Source of the DNA: Primulina eburnea
Lineage: Eukaryota; Streptophyta; Magnoliopsida; Lamiales; Gesneriaceae
Direction: 5' to 3'
Assembly: GCF_022965805.1 (NCBI RefSeq)
Contig: NC_133105.1
Coordinates: 27,813,208 to 27,877,207, forward strand
DNA length: 64,000 bases
The translations under genes and the position numbers were made by a program. Of this stretch, positions 23,660 through 33,810 are shown in pieces (position 1 is the first letter of the stretch; each line of letters starts with the position of its first letter). The notes below the pieces were generated by a model. That model made no database searches and was not told the DNA's origin. It worked only from the letters and a program-made list of their open reading frames with translations.

Positions 23660-24011
23660 TTGAGTTTTATTGACTTCTATGTAAAACAATTTTCATTTTA
23701 ATAATATTTTACGGTTTTATTCAATTAGGACAATTACTTTATATGTATACTCATGCAAGCTACATATGTAAAGCCTTTGAAAATACAAAAGGTACTATGA
23801 GGTTTATCTCTAAATGTAATATCATGAAACTCATTAGGAAGTGTATTGTGTATTCTAAACAGGTTCTTAGTCGAATAAGCCCCTAAAATATGGATAAATT
23901 TCGCATGAGATTGAGTTTGAAACTAACATATGTGATGTAAACGCCATATTTAATTGGTATGGACATGAAGATGTCTATTCATAAAAATGGATGATCATAT
24001 GATGGTGCACT
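23660..24011. other. Unassigned AT-rich flank
   Basis: No gene, RNA or clear element is recognised between the RNase H fragment and the Cassandra-like solo LTR. It may be non-coding sequence of an old retroelement. Confidence 0.35.
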
Positions 24012-24419
24012 GAACATATAACGCCCCATATTTGACAAATGTCCTCACTATATCAAGACGGGTCTTTCCAGCGTGCTTATGTCCTCACTCACACGCACCA
24101 TAGGAAACTTACCAGGGGGTCACCCATCCCAAAATTTCTCCAAGTCAAGCACACTTAACTTTCGAGTTCTTATGTGATGAGCTACCGAAAAGAAGATGCA
24201 CCTTCTTGATACGAGTAGTATTTATCAAATCTTTTAAACCCTCTTCAACCGTACAGTCCCATACCTTAACAGTTTTAGAATCCCTCTCCTTCCGGTGTAA
24301 GATCGGTTCATCCATGTTCCCTCCGCCTAGAAGCCTGCCAGGAGCCTCTCATTGTCCGTGCAACTTCATGGCACCGGCAATCACGCCCCGCCCTCTTCGG
24401 CCCCGGGCGTCACAGAACA
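24012..24419 (-). mobile_element. Cassandra-like TRIM solo LTR with GAACA target duplication
   Basis: The 398-base unit 24017-24414 runs from TATAACGCCCC to GGGCGTCACA, so its ends are inverted repeats of the TGT(A/G)ACGCCC type. It is flanked by GAACA at 24012-24016 and 24415-24419. The minus strand carries a 5S rRNA-like segment, the hallmark of Cassandra terminal-repeat retrotransposons in miniature. No internal domain is present. Cassandra encodes no protein and depends on enzymes of other elements. Confidence 0.85.
24104..24202 (-). other. 5S rRNA-derived segment in Cassandra LTR
   Basis: The minus strand contains AAGTTAAGTGTGCTTG and GGATGGGTGACCCCCTGG, matching the internal promoter region and 3' part of plant 5S rRNA (AAGTTAAGCGTGCTTGGG and GGATGGGTGACC). 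The intervening A and C box positions are diverged. It is not a functional 5S gene, but it may keep RNA polymerase III promoter elements, as known for Cassandra. Confidence 0.8.
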
Positions 24420-24650
24420 ACCCTCCCTTGGACTGCCCAGATGATTATCAGTTAACTAATAATGGTAAAAAACACTTAACTGCCTTTGATGTTAAATAAG
24501 ATGAATGAATATTTCTTGGATATTCATCAGTTAGTAAAGCTTATAGAGTATTTAATAAGAGCACACTTAATGTTGAAGAATCAATGCATGTTGTCTTTGA
24601 TGAAACTGTACTAACTGGTAAGCCAACTGCTTAACAAATATCAGTTTGGA
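24420..24650 (+). pseudogene. Copia integrase C-terminal fragment
   Basis: The plus strand encodes KKHLTAFDVK, IFLGYSSVSKAYRVFNK and NVEESMHVVFDET, the conserved region after the copia integrase core (FDxKSDEGIFLGYS, KAYRVFNxRT, VEESxHVxFDE). Two stop codons lie near DVK-DE. It is cut on the left by the Cassandra-like solo LTR and on the right by a minus-strand gypsy LTR. Confidence 0.75.
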
Positions 24651-24718
24651 GGATGACTTTAACGTACCGTACTTTTGAACATACTTAAAATTTGCGAAAA
24701 ATAAATTTTTTTCTTAAT

Positions 24719-26157
24719 TATTGGAATATTTTATGTTCTCAATCTTAATTTTAATGTTAACAAAATTTGTTACTTTGTTTCTAATGATCTACCTAAGTGC
24801 GCAGGAAGATGGAACTGATCAAGCTTCGAAATGATCAGTTAAACGAACCAAAACTGAAGCTATCAAGACATAGAATGAAAACACCAACTGATCGACCAAA
24901 CTGAATCAGCTCAACTGATTTATCAAAGAACAGTTCAACTGATTGTCCAGCTGATAGGTGGTTCAGCAGTAGAACTCCAGAAGCTCGATCAGCTGATGAA
25001 GTATTCAACTGATGAAGAGCCCAGCTGACCGGTTCAACTGAAAGAGTGAAATCAATTCGACCGACAAGTCAACTGATTTCGCTAGCCCAACTGAAGATCA
25101 GTTTAGATGACCAGTTAAGAGCATCAGTAAGGAATCAATCAGTTGCAAATCAAGACAAGCTTATCTAAATGGATTCCAGTTACGCACAAAGATGCAAAAG
25201 AATCTGTACGATCAAAGGTACAATAATGGACGTTGCAGGAAAGATTAAAGTCGAGAGATTCCTGGAGGCATGTCAGAAAAGTCGAGATACATATATCAAG
25301 GAACGCATTCAAGCTGCAACGATCACATGTGATGAGTCTTAAAGTACGGTCTCAATGCCTTTATAAATACAAGCTCAAGACCATCCGCAAATATAATACA
25401 CAAGAGTGTGGAAAAAGAAAGGGCTCGCTTATTTGCTTATCAGCTTTTAGAAGCAATCAGCCCAAAGAGAATACTCAAGTCATATCATCTTAGTTTAGAA
25501 GCTTACTTCCCTTAGTGTTTGAGAACACCTTCATGGTGCATTTCTTGTTCAGTTCTCACACACGCACACACACCACCACTCAAATACAGTCTTGGACAAA
25601 GATATTAAACTTGTGGATATAGTCTTTGACACACAGACGTTAAAGAAGTGTTGGCTGAAAGGTGTTGCCTTCAGTCTAGGCTAGGAGTTCAGATTAGACA
25701 GTAGTGTAAGTCCTAAGCTGAGTGAGTTTGTACAAGGTGTTGTATAGATCAAAATATTCTAGTGGATCTTACCCGAGGTGGTAGATGTGGTGACGTAGGA
25801 GCATTTGAAGTCTCCGAACATCCATAAACATATCTTGTGTACTTAACTAATTAACTATTTTTTCAAACTGATTTGATTAGTTCGAGGTGTTATCAGTTCA
25901 GTCCTTACCATAACTGAACTGATACATCCGAGAATTGATCATATGCTTTTCAGTTATTCAGTTTACATAAGTTAAAAAGCTTTCAAATATAACAACTTTC
26001 TTCACGAATGATTACTTTGAGTTTCTTCCGCTTGGTTTTATAAAACCAAATTCGATTTAATTCATCGGTGTTAACATTATTAGAACACAAGCTATTGCAG
26101 CTCATTGGAGAAACTTTGTTTGATGCACCTCAAAGTGCCCAGCAAACGATCCTTCAA
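24719..26157 (+). mobile_element. Solo copia-type LTR inside gypsy LTR
   Basis: About 1439 bases, starting TATTGGAA and ending CCTTCA, collinear with the reverse complement of the solo LTR at 8943-10379 (shared blocks around GCACAC, GAAGTGTTGGCTG and CATCCATAAACATAT). TAATT occurs at 24715-24719 and 26159-26163, close to both ends, but the duplication does not abut the canonical TG...CA ends cleanly. Confidence 0.7.
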
Positions 26158-27040
26158 CTAATTAATTAACAACCTCTCAAAATACACTTGTAAATAAAAT
26201 GCATGTTTAAATACTTGAATTGTAAACGAACTTGCAACAAGTATTTGTTTAAAACGACATAAATTAATTCGTTAAAAATCAGAGTAAATGAGTTCAACAT
26301 GCATAAAAATCCTTAAAACTCAAGCGGTCCTCGAGTTAGTCATCCGCCCAGTCCGAGCCATCTCACTGGTCTCCGCATCTCCTCTCCTCAAACTCGTCCT
26401 CACCTGCATCGATCAAATCTAGTGAGTCTAAAGACTCAACATGTATAAACTTAGAATAACAAGTAATAAATATTAAATCCACATGCATTTTAAAGTAGTC
26501 CAATATATATATTTAAACTGTGAGCATACTTACATAGATATAGACATGCCATCATTTCATAAAATTTTTCATAAACGTGCTTGCAACATACATACTTAAA
26601 CATACATAATCATCATCATTTTGCGTAGATATATGTTTCAAAGCAAGTGACCCATAACATAATGCGCCTGATCAGACTAAACCACAGTACTGGGGTGACA
26701 GGGATCAACACAGCCTTTCGATCAAACGTCTACTTCCACATACATAGGATCCACGATTATGCTTTACCGGGTGTATTGGTCCCTGTTCATGCTTTACAGC
26801 TTCCCAATCTTTATCATAACCCGGTCATGCTTTACCGGGGTGGAGAGGTCCCCGGACACGTTTTCTGGGTTCCACACCCGTTCATAATTAGTCACAAGAC
26901 AAATCAAATAACTCAAAAACATAAAACATTTTCTTTTTGCACGTACGAACATACTTACAAAGGGTTGAGGGCTTCGATGCATCCCACTTGGACGACTACT
27001 GCACATGCTAAAACAAAATATTTTTAATTTCTAGAATGCC

Positions 27041-27130
27041 TGGCGCTCGGACGACAATATCTTATCGTTCGAGCGCCACCCGTCCAGAAGGCCTGGCGCT
27101 TGGGCAGTAAGATCTTACTGCTCGGGCGCC
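27041..27130. repeat. Two long GC-rich hairpins in gypsy LTR
   Basis: 27041-27078 runs from TGGCGCTCG to CGAGCGCCA with inner arms GACGA/TCGTT. 27094-27130 runs from GGCGCTTGGGCAGTAAGA to TCTTACTGCTCGGGCGCC and is nearly a perfect inverted repeat centred on AGATCT. They are similar in kind to the palindrome arrays of other LTRs here, with a different sequence. Confidence 0.85.
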
Positions 27131-28250
27131 GCCCAGTTCCAACGAAGCCTGCAACTCGAATACCCTCAAGAAGAACCTATTTTTGACACAGTTTGAGCAG
27201 TCACACGAGAAAAATCATAACTCACTCGTATCTTGTCCGAAAATGACGAATTTACTGTCAAATCGAATATATCAAAAAATAATACATTTTAAATGTTGAA
27301 AGGTTTTCCAGAAAACCGGCCGAAAATTCTTAGAATTCGAAATGACATCAGATTCGGTTTTTGAGATCTAAAAACATGTTCAACATCGTTTCAAACATTT
27401 TCGCTCAAACTTTGCATAACTTATACGGATTTTTGCACGCATTATGAATCAAAATATTTACTACGACAAGATCGATGCAAAAATGAAATACTATACATGC
27501 CTTTGTGTCTAACGCTCGAAGATAACGAATACCGACGTGGTGGATTGCGGGAGATGTCCGGGAGATGCTTGATACACGATTCTTGCTCGGAAAAGGGACG
27601 TGAATCTACATGAATTTGCAAGGAATGGTGGCTGCTGAAAGAAGGCTCAAGAACCCTAGCCTTGCGCCTTCAAATTCAACACGTGTGTGTGTTGTGTGTG
27701 TGTGGGAGTGTGTAATAGTTTAGGTAAAAAAAATTACTTAATTAACTAATTAGGGGCTAAAGACATGCTTAGTTAAATAATTAGTGATAAAATAATACTA
27801 ATATAGTTATTTAATCTCACTCAAAGATTTAATAAAATAATTAAGTACCAAATTTCAAGATTAAAATTCCGTAAATTCAAATTAGTATTTTTTTAATTTG
27901 AAAATACATAGTTAAATAAATGTTAGAATCATCTAATAAATTAAATTAGGTTTTAAAATGTTTAAAATTTCATAAATAAAATACTAATTTTCTTGACTTG
28001 AAATAAATTACCACATTATTCATACATCGCCTAAATCGTCTCCGGTCTCCTATTCCTATCCCGTATCGAATACTCGCCTGAAACATAAAACTCAAGAAAA
28101 CATTTTAACGTGTATCAAATAAACATGTAATAATTTAAAATAATACAAAATCATAAATCATACATCGTTAATGGTCATTTTAAAATTAAATGAATAATTT
28201 AACAATTTAATAAATGCATGGGTTTACGTGTACTGATTTTGGGCTCTACA

Positions 28251-28264
28251 ATTCTTCCACTACT
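28251..28264 (-). promoter_or_regulatory. Polypurine tract of minus-strand gypsy element
   Basis: The minus strand reads AGTAGTGGAAGAAT and then TGTAGAGCCC, the LTR start. This is the usual plant gypsy arrangement. Confidence 0.65.
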
Positions 28265-28365
28265 TAAATAAATTTCGTCCTCGAAATTAAATCTTACCAA
28301 CAATTCCGAGTAGCGACTTCTCATATTTGCTTCGGCCTCCCAAGGGGCCTGCTCCACTGATTGAT

Positions 28366-29172
28366 TCAGCCACTGGACTTGACCAACTTGGCCATTTTGT
28401 TCCGAAGTCTCCGCTCCTGTCTGTCTACAATTCGGACATGTCTTTCTTCATATGACAGATCTGGAGTAAGATACAACGGCTCATAGCTCAAAACATGAGA
28501 AGAATTTTCCATATACTTCCTAAACATCGAAACATGGAATACATTGTGTACTCCAGCTAGATTCGGCGGTAGAGCTACACAATAAGCAAGTGTCCCAACT
28601 CTGTCAAGAATTTTGAATGGCCCAGTAAATATCGGACTCAGCTTGCCTCTCTTCACAAACCTCATAACACCCTCCATAGGTGCTATCTTCATGAATATGT
28701 GATCTCCTACGGAAAATTCGAGATCCCTTCTCCTCTTCTCAGCATAACCCTTTTGGCGACTCTGGGCAGTCTTCATCCTGTTTCGGATCTTGACCACCAC
28801 GTCTGCAGTCTGCTGAACAATCTCTGGGCCAATTTCTGATCTCTCACCTACTTCGTCCCAATGAATCGGTGATCTGCACTCCCTTCCATACGGTTCTTCG
28901 TAGGGAGCCATACCTATAGATGATTGAATGTTGTTGTAGGTAAACTCCACTAGGGGTAGTTTCGATTCCGAATTCTCATGGAAATCGATCACACAAGCTC
29001 GCAAAAAATCTTCCAATATCTGAATCACTCGCTCAGACTGGACATCTGTCTGAGGGTGAAATGCTGTATTGAATAGCAACTTCGTCCCTATAGCTGCATG
29101 TAAACTCTTCCAAAAGAACGATGTGAATCTCGGGTCCCTGTCAGACACAATAGAAGCTGGGATCCCGTGCAA
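28366..29172 (-). pseudogene. Gypsy integrase core end and C-terminal domain
   Basis: An open frame of 268 codons encodes the second half of a Ty3/gypsy integrase. SIVSDRDPRFTS carries the second catalytic Asp and QTDVQSERVIQILED the third acidic residue (QTDGQSERTIQxLED in the family). The GPY/F module (LSPIFTGPFKILDRVG, YCVALPPNLAGVHNVFHVSMFRKY) spans about residues 165-220. The enzyme joins element DNA to the chromosome. The frame stops at 28366 and upstream core residues are broken by stops, so the element cannot make a full polyprotein. Confidence 0.85.
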
Positions 29173-29413
29173 GAAGTGTGCCGATTAATTAAGTCGATCC
29201 ATTATAACCCAAATGGCATTAGATCCTCTAGCTGACCTCGGCAATCCAACAACAAAATCCATGGTGATGTTCTCTCATTTTCACTCGGGGATATGGAGCG
29301 GCTTAAGGCATCCCTCCTGGCTTCTGATGCTCTGCTTTCACTTGCTAACAAGCAAGGCATTCAGATACAAATCGACGAATGTTCCGCTTCATCCCTGACC
29401 ACCAATACAACAT

Positions 29414-29938
29414 CTAAAAGTTCTTGTACATCTTGGTACCTACTGGATGGATGGAATACAGAGACGTATGTGCCTCTGTCAAAATATCCTCTCTGATTGA
29501 ATCAACACTAGGCACCCACATCCTTCCTCTATACCTCACAATACCATCGGACACTGCGTAGAGTACACTGCCTTTGGATTCATCCCTCAGTCTCCATTTA
29601 TGTAACTGTTTATCTGAAGGTTGACCTATACGGATTCGGTATAGCAAAGAAGAATTGACTGTCAGATTAGACAACTTGGGAGATCTGCCCTTAGGATAAA
29701 CTTCTAGGCCAAACCTCTGAATCTCTGACTGAAGAGATCTCTGCGCTGACAGCTGCGCTATGACTGCTACTTTCCTGCTCAAAGCTTCTGCCACAACATC
29801 AGCTTTCCCCGGATGGTAGCTAATTTCACAATCGTAGTCTTTTACTAACTCTAACCATCGTCTTTGTCTCATGTTCAACTCTTTCTGTGTAAAGAAGTAC
29901 TTGACACTCTGGTGATCAGTGAATATCTGGCATTTCAT
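29414..29938 (-). pseudogene. Gypsy RNase H end and integrase zinc domain
   Basis: A 174-codon open frame starts in RNase H ([42 protein letters not shown]) and runs into the integrase HHCC region ([23 protein letters not shown]). In the family the RNase H tail reads [12 protein letters not shown], so ADA has become AEA here. The frame ends at the zinc domain; the rest of the zinc domain and the core start, between 29173 and 29413, carry stops and frameshifts. Confidence 0.85.
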
Positions 29939-30529
29939 GTCTCCATATCTTCAACGCAAAGACAACGACAACTAACTTGAGGTCGTGAGTCCGGTAGTTC
30001 TTCTCATGCAATTTCAATTGTCTGGAGGCATATGCTATAAGCTGACCATGCTGCATCACTACTGCGCCTAAACCGAACTAAGAAGCATCGGTGTATAACA
30101 CAAAATTGCCTTGCCCTGATGGCATGGTAAAAACTGGCGCTGTGATAAGAGGTTGCTTCAAAGTATCAAAGCTCTTCTGACATTCTTCAATCCACACAAA
30201 TTTGGCATTTTTTTAGGTCAATGAAGTGTGTAGCACTGCAATCGAGGAAAACTCTTGAATAAATTTCCTGTAGTAGTCCTGCCAAGCCTAGGAAACTACG
30301 AATCTATGATGCATTCTTCGGCTCAACCCATTCTTTTACTGCGTCCACTTTAGCTGGATCCATCTCAATGCCACTGCTTGATATAATATGTCCCAAAAAT
30401 GCTACTTTCTTCAACCAGAATTCACACTTACTGAATTTTTCAAACTACTTATGACTTTGCAAGACATGCAAAACTGTACCCAAATCCTGACTCTGCTCCT
30501 CATGACTCTTCGAGTAAATAAGAATGTCG
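29939..30529 (-). pseudogene. Gypsy reverse transcriptase relic cut by insertion
   Basis: The minus strand encodes pieces of reverse transcriptase and the start of RNase H with stops in between. The rightmost residues are DILIYSKSHE: the FIDDILIYS catalytic motif is cut between its two Asp codons at 30529, where the plus-strand gypsy LTR begins. The N-terminal half of the polymerase, gag and the other LTR of this element are not found anywhere to the right. Confidence 0.8.
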
Positions 30530-30861
30530 TGTAATATCCAATCTTGGTGAACGGTATGATTTAAGATTAATTGTGTTTATTGACTACTTGGTTAAGTTTA
30601 AGCATAGTTTTGATGTTAAGAATGGCGATTTATGATTTATAGTATTGTTGGTTATAGATGATGTGTAGTTTGTTGTAGCGTCGTTGCGATTTAATTAATG
30701 ATAAATTGTATGTTGAGCCGATTGGTATGAGACCAATTGGAGTGGTTAGATAAGACATAGAGGTGCAACTTTCTTGTTGAGAGCGTTGCCAAATTATGAG
30801 GAGAAGTGACGTTGCGATTCGATTTTTTTAGATGCAAAAAGTATTGTTGGCTTCAGGAGAC

Positions 30862-31084
30862 ACTGCACCCGCGCCATGAAAGAGACTGCACCCACGGTGT
30901 TTGGACAGAAGGATGATCGTACCCGCGGTAGGAAATACACCGCACCCACGGTGGTTGGGTAGAAGCAATGCCGCACCAGCGGTCCATTATGCAGCGCAAC
31001 CGCGGTCGTTTTCTTCGAATTTTTGGAAGTGGTACAGACTGCCTAGCGCACCCGCGGTAAGAAGAGTAGCACACCTGTGGTGCG
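30862..31084. repeat. Array of GCACCCGCGGT motifs in gypsy LTR
   Basis: Eight diverged copies of a motif with consensus GCACCCGCGGT (variants GCACCCACGGT, GCACCAGCGGT, GCACACCTGTGGT) at irregular spacing. It is the same motif, in element sense, as the array at 5825-6044. Confidence 0.85.
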
Positions 31085-31116
31085 TGATCAGTAAAGTCGT
31101 GTTTTGGAGTTTAAGT

Positions 31117-31126
31117 GATATAATAC
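31117..31126 (+). promoter_or_regulatory. TATA-like box of plus-strand gypsy LTR
   Basis: GATATAATAC lies 33 bases after the palindrome array and is followed by a pyrimidine-rich leader (CTCATTCTTTCC). Position is equivalent to the TATA-like sites of two other LTRs in the window. Confidence 0.45.
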
Positions 31127-32277
31127 AAGGGTTTGGCTCATTTCTCTCATTCTTTCCTTTCACTTCTTGGTTCTTCAGCTCAAGGGAAGCTAGGGTTCTC
31201 ATTTTATTTCCTTTGTTCCTTTGATTCAAGCTTCTTGTTGGGTTTTTGAAGTGAGAACAAGATCATTTTGAGTTTAAAGTGCTAAGGTAAGCTTGTGGTT
31301 TAGTTATTGTTGGATTGTGGTGTTGGGGAAATTTATGGAATGTTTGATTGTGTTGTTTTAGGGATTTTAAGGTATGGTTGTTGGATTATTGAGTTGTTGA
31401 TGGTGAAATACATGGCTTATTTTTGTAGGAATTGTACCAACAGATTAGAATCAAGCTTTCCATTGGTTGTAAGTGGAATTCATTTCTTGTGCTCACATGA
31501 AAGTATATGTATTATATTTCAATGGTTTTACTATGCTATTCCCTTCCATTTGATCTATGTTATGTATGGATACACTTTGTTGTATATTAGAGGCTTTTAT
31601 ATGTCTCAATTGTATAAAAGGAAATGCAAGAGAAAAGAGTATTCAAAGTGTTTGTTTTAATGCCCAAGAGAGAGTTCAAATGTTTTATTTGATTGATAAA
31701 TAGATAGTCAGAGATTGCATGCAATTAGTTGATCAACGACCATAGGCTTATATCCCGACAGAGTAATCGATTTATATCGATGGGATATAGGTACAGAAAC
31801 AGAGATACTATTTAAATATCAATCCACAAGAGAAAAGAGAAATACCATCTTTAGGATTATGTTATACTATGTTATTCCATGTTTCAAGAGTTTGATGGTA
31901 TTTAATGGTTTCAAAGTTATGTTTTACAGAGTATGATATATGTACATTGCTATGTAAGAGTTCCACTTGCTGAGTTTTATACTCATTTCAGTTATTTCTT
32001 GTGATGCAGATAAGAGTGACGAGCCGAGACATTGATTGGGGCCGAAGTCATATGTACAAGAGATGGAAGGAAGATATTTTGTTAGCATTTTGACATGATC
32101 AATACAAAAATGATATTTTGTATTTTGGTGCAACACTTTATTGATCATGTATATACTTTTGATTGTATATATTGAAATTATATTTATGTCAAGAAAATTT
32201 AAATCCTTCTTTCCTTTAAGAAAATTTTTAAATTTCCGCTGCTATTTTATGAAATCGGTCGAGGGTGTTACATTTAG

Positions 32278-32289
32278 TGGTATCAGAGC
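32278..32289 (+). promoter_or_regulatory. Primer binding site (initiator Met tRNA)
   Basis: TGGTATCAGAGC, the standard initiator methionine tRNA primer site, five bases after the LTR end ACA at 32272. It starts minus-strand cDNA synthesis. Confidence 0.95.
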
Positions 32290-32409
32290 AACGTTCTTCG
32301 GACCAATACATATGACTTCGTCTACTCTCAACGGTCCGGGTATGTCTTCTTCTTTATCTATTTATTGTTATTAGTTGATACGTATTATGTGAGCACATTG
32401 TAGGATTTA

Positions 32410-33390
32410 ATGCCTCCTAACAGAAAAGCTTCAGAGGGTGAGGATAGTTCCTCATTGAGAGTTGTCGACGAGTTCGACAAATTACTGAAAGAGAAAGCCG
32501 AGGTTCACAGTGAACAGATTCAACAGTTGCTTCGTTTGCAAGGTTCAAGTCAAGGTAGAGGCCAAGGAAGAGACCAAGTGGTTCAATCAGTTGGGACTGA
32601 TGGCATCTTTACAGCTTTTAAGAGGATGGATCTGCCTGAGTTTGCAGGAAGCACTGATCCATTGGTGGCTGTAGAGTGGATTAAAGCACTTGAGGCGATA
32701 TTTGATCATTTCAAGTATGAAGACAAGGACAGAGTTGGTTTTGCAGTATTCATGCTAGTCAAAGCTGTACATATTTGGTGGAATGCTACCAAGGTAGGTA
32801 TTGATGTTCCGGCATTGAAGTGGCAAGATTTCACGGATCTTTTCTACGACAAGTATTTCCCAGATGCACTTCGAGCTCGGAAGGTGACTGAGTTTTTAGA
32901 GCTTCGTCAGGGAAGTATGAATGTTGACGAGTACATCTTGAAGTTTCAATAGGGCTGTCTGTTTGCCCCATATATTGCCTCAAATGACAAAGACAAGGGT
33001 GTTCATTTTATTAGAGGACTTTGAGCAGAGATCAGGAGGGACATCAATATGTCTAAGGCGGTGACATTTAAAGAGATTGTGGCTAAAGCATTGTTAGCCG
33101 AGCAAGATGAAAAAGATATTGCTAGAGAAAGACAAGCGAGGCAGCAGGCTGTTGCTCAAAGAGATCAAGGTTCGAGCCAAAGAGGAAAGGACAGTTACAA
33201 GGGGAAAGGCAAGATGGAGACGAGTTCTTAAGCACCGACTGTTCCATCTGATCCAGAGAAGCCGTTGTGTCCCAAGTCCAGTAGGCATCATAGGGGAGAG
33301 TGCAGATTTGGTACTCATACGTGTTACAGATGTGGTACTGCATGCCATATAGCCAAGGACTGTCCGAGAGGATCGAGTAAAGAGAAGGTG
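32410..33390 (+). pseudogene. Gypsy gag with zinc knuckle
   Basis: Starts ATGCCTCCTAAC at 32410. The gag domain (AVEWIKALEAIFDHF, DFTDLFYDKYFPDALR, FLELRQGSMNVDEY) ends at an in-frame TAG at 32950-32952. The same frame continues after the stop with GCLFAPYIASNDKD, a second stop, and a basic region ending near 33231. A zinc knuckle CYRCGTACHIAKDCP (the usual G before H is changed to A-C) lies near 33318-33362. Gag would form the virus-like particle. The stops fit C-to-T changes of CAG, CGA or CAA codons. Confidence 0.88.
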
Positions 33391-33810
33391 CAGGGTCGCA
33401 TCTTTACCATGACGAAGGATTGTATAAACCCTGATTCTTCTGTGATCTCTAGCACTATCTTAATTTCAAGCAGAGTAGCTACGACATTGATTGATATAGG
33501 TGCTACTCATTCTTTTATGTCTGAACTATTTTTGAGATCTTTGGGTTTAGTTCCCTCTGTTCTTCCCCTCCAGTTATGCCCGACGTCTATTTTGTATGCG
33601 TGTTCTGTTCAAATTGATGAGCGAGTGGTTTATGTCCATTTGATTGTCATTCCGATGGTTGCGTTTGATATTATACTTGGTATGGATTGGCTATCAACTT
33701 ACCGTGCAGTGATTGATTGTGTTGCCAAGACGGTGAAATTTGCAGAGGATGAAAATAAAGAAGGTTTGCTCGCCAGTGCAGGTACTTCGCTGGTCCTTCC
33801 TTTTATTTAA
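33391..33810 (+). pseudogene. Gypsy aspartic protease
   Basis: Continues in one frame from the zinc knuckle. The active site reads LIDIGATHSFMS where plant elements have LID(S/T)GATHSFIS, so the catalytic Asp is present but the following Ser/Thr is Ile. The second conserved part FDIILGMDWLSTY and the flap-region hydrophobics are present. The frame ends with a stop at 33808. The Ile substitution at the hydroxyl position would be expected to impair activity. Confidence 0.85.

Larger units (their letters stand above)
24652..28250 (-). mobile_element. Ty3/gypsy 3' LTR (minus strand) holding a solo copia LTR
   Basis: In minus sense the LTR starts TGTAGAGCCC at 28250, directly after a polypurine tract. 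The part 26160-28250 is LTR sequence related to the solo LTR at 11035-14174. The piece 24660-24718 (CTTAAAATTTGCG, TTTTCTTAATT) resumes the LTR end seen at 11055-11095, so a copia LTR was inserted about 60 bases from the end. The exact outer end, near 24652, is not certain. Open frames such as 26647-27027 are not genes. Confidence 0.65.
30530..32272 (+). mobile_element. Ty3/gypsy 5' LTR, plus strand
   Basis: 1743 bases starting TGTAATATCC and ending GGTGTTACA, five bases before the primer binding site. Order: about 330 bases, a GC-rich palindrome array (30862-31084), a TATA-like site (31117-31126), a pyrimidine-rich leader (from about 31140) and a long AT-rich tail. It is inserted in the reverse transcriptase motif of the minus-strand gypsy element. 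Small open frames such as 30901-31224 only read through the array. Confidence 0.85.

Noticed and set aside
24104..24202. A functional 5S rRNA gene
   Set aside because: Several positions of the conserved internal promoter differ and it is embedded in an LTR with target duplications.
26647..27027. 126-codon plus-strand open frame
   Set aside because: Lies in the U3/R part of a gypsy LTR and spans low-complexity LTR blocks; no homology recognised.
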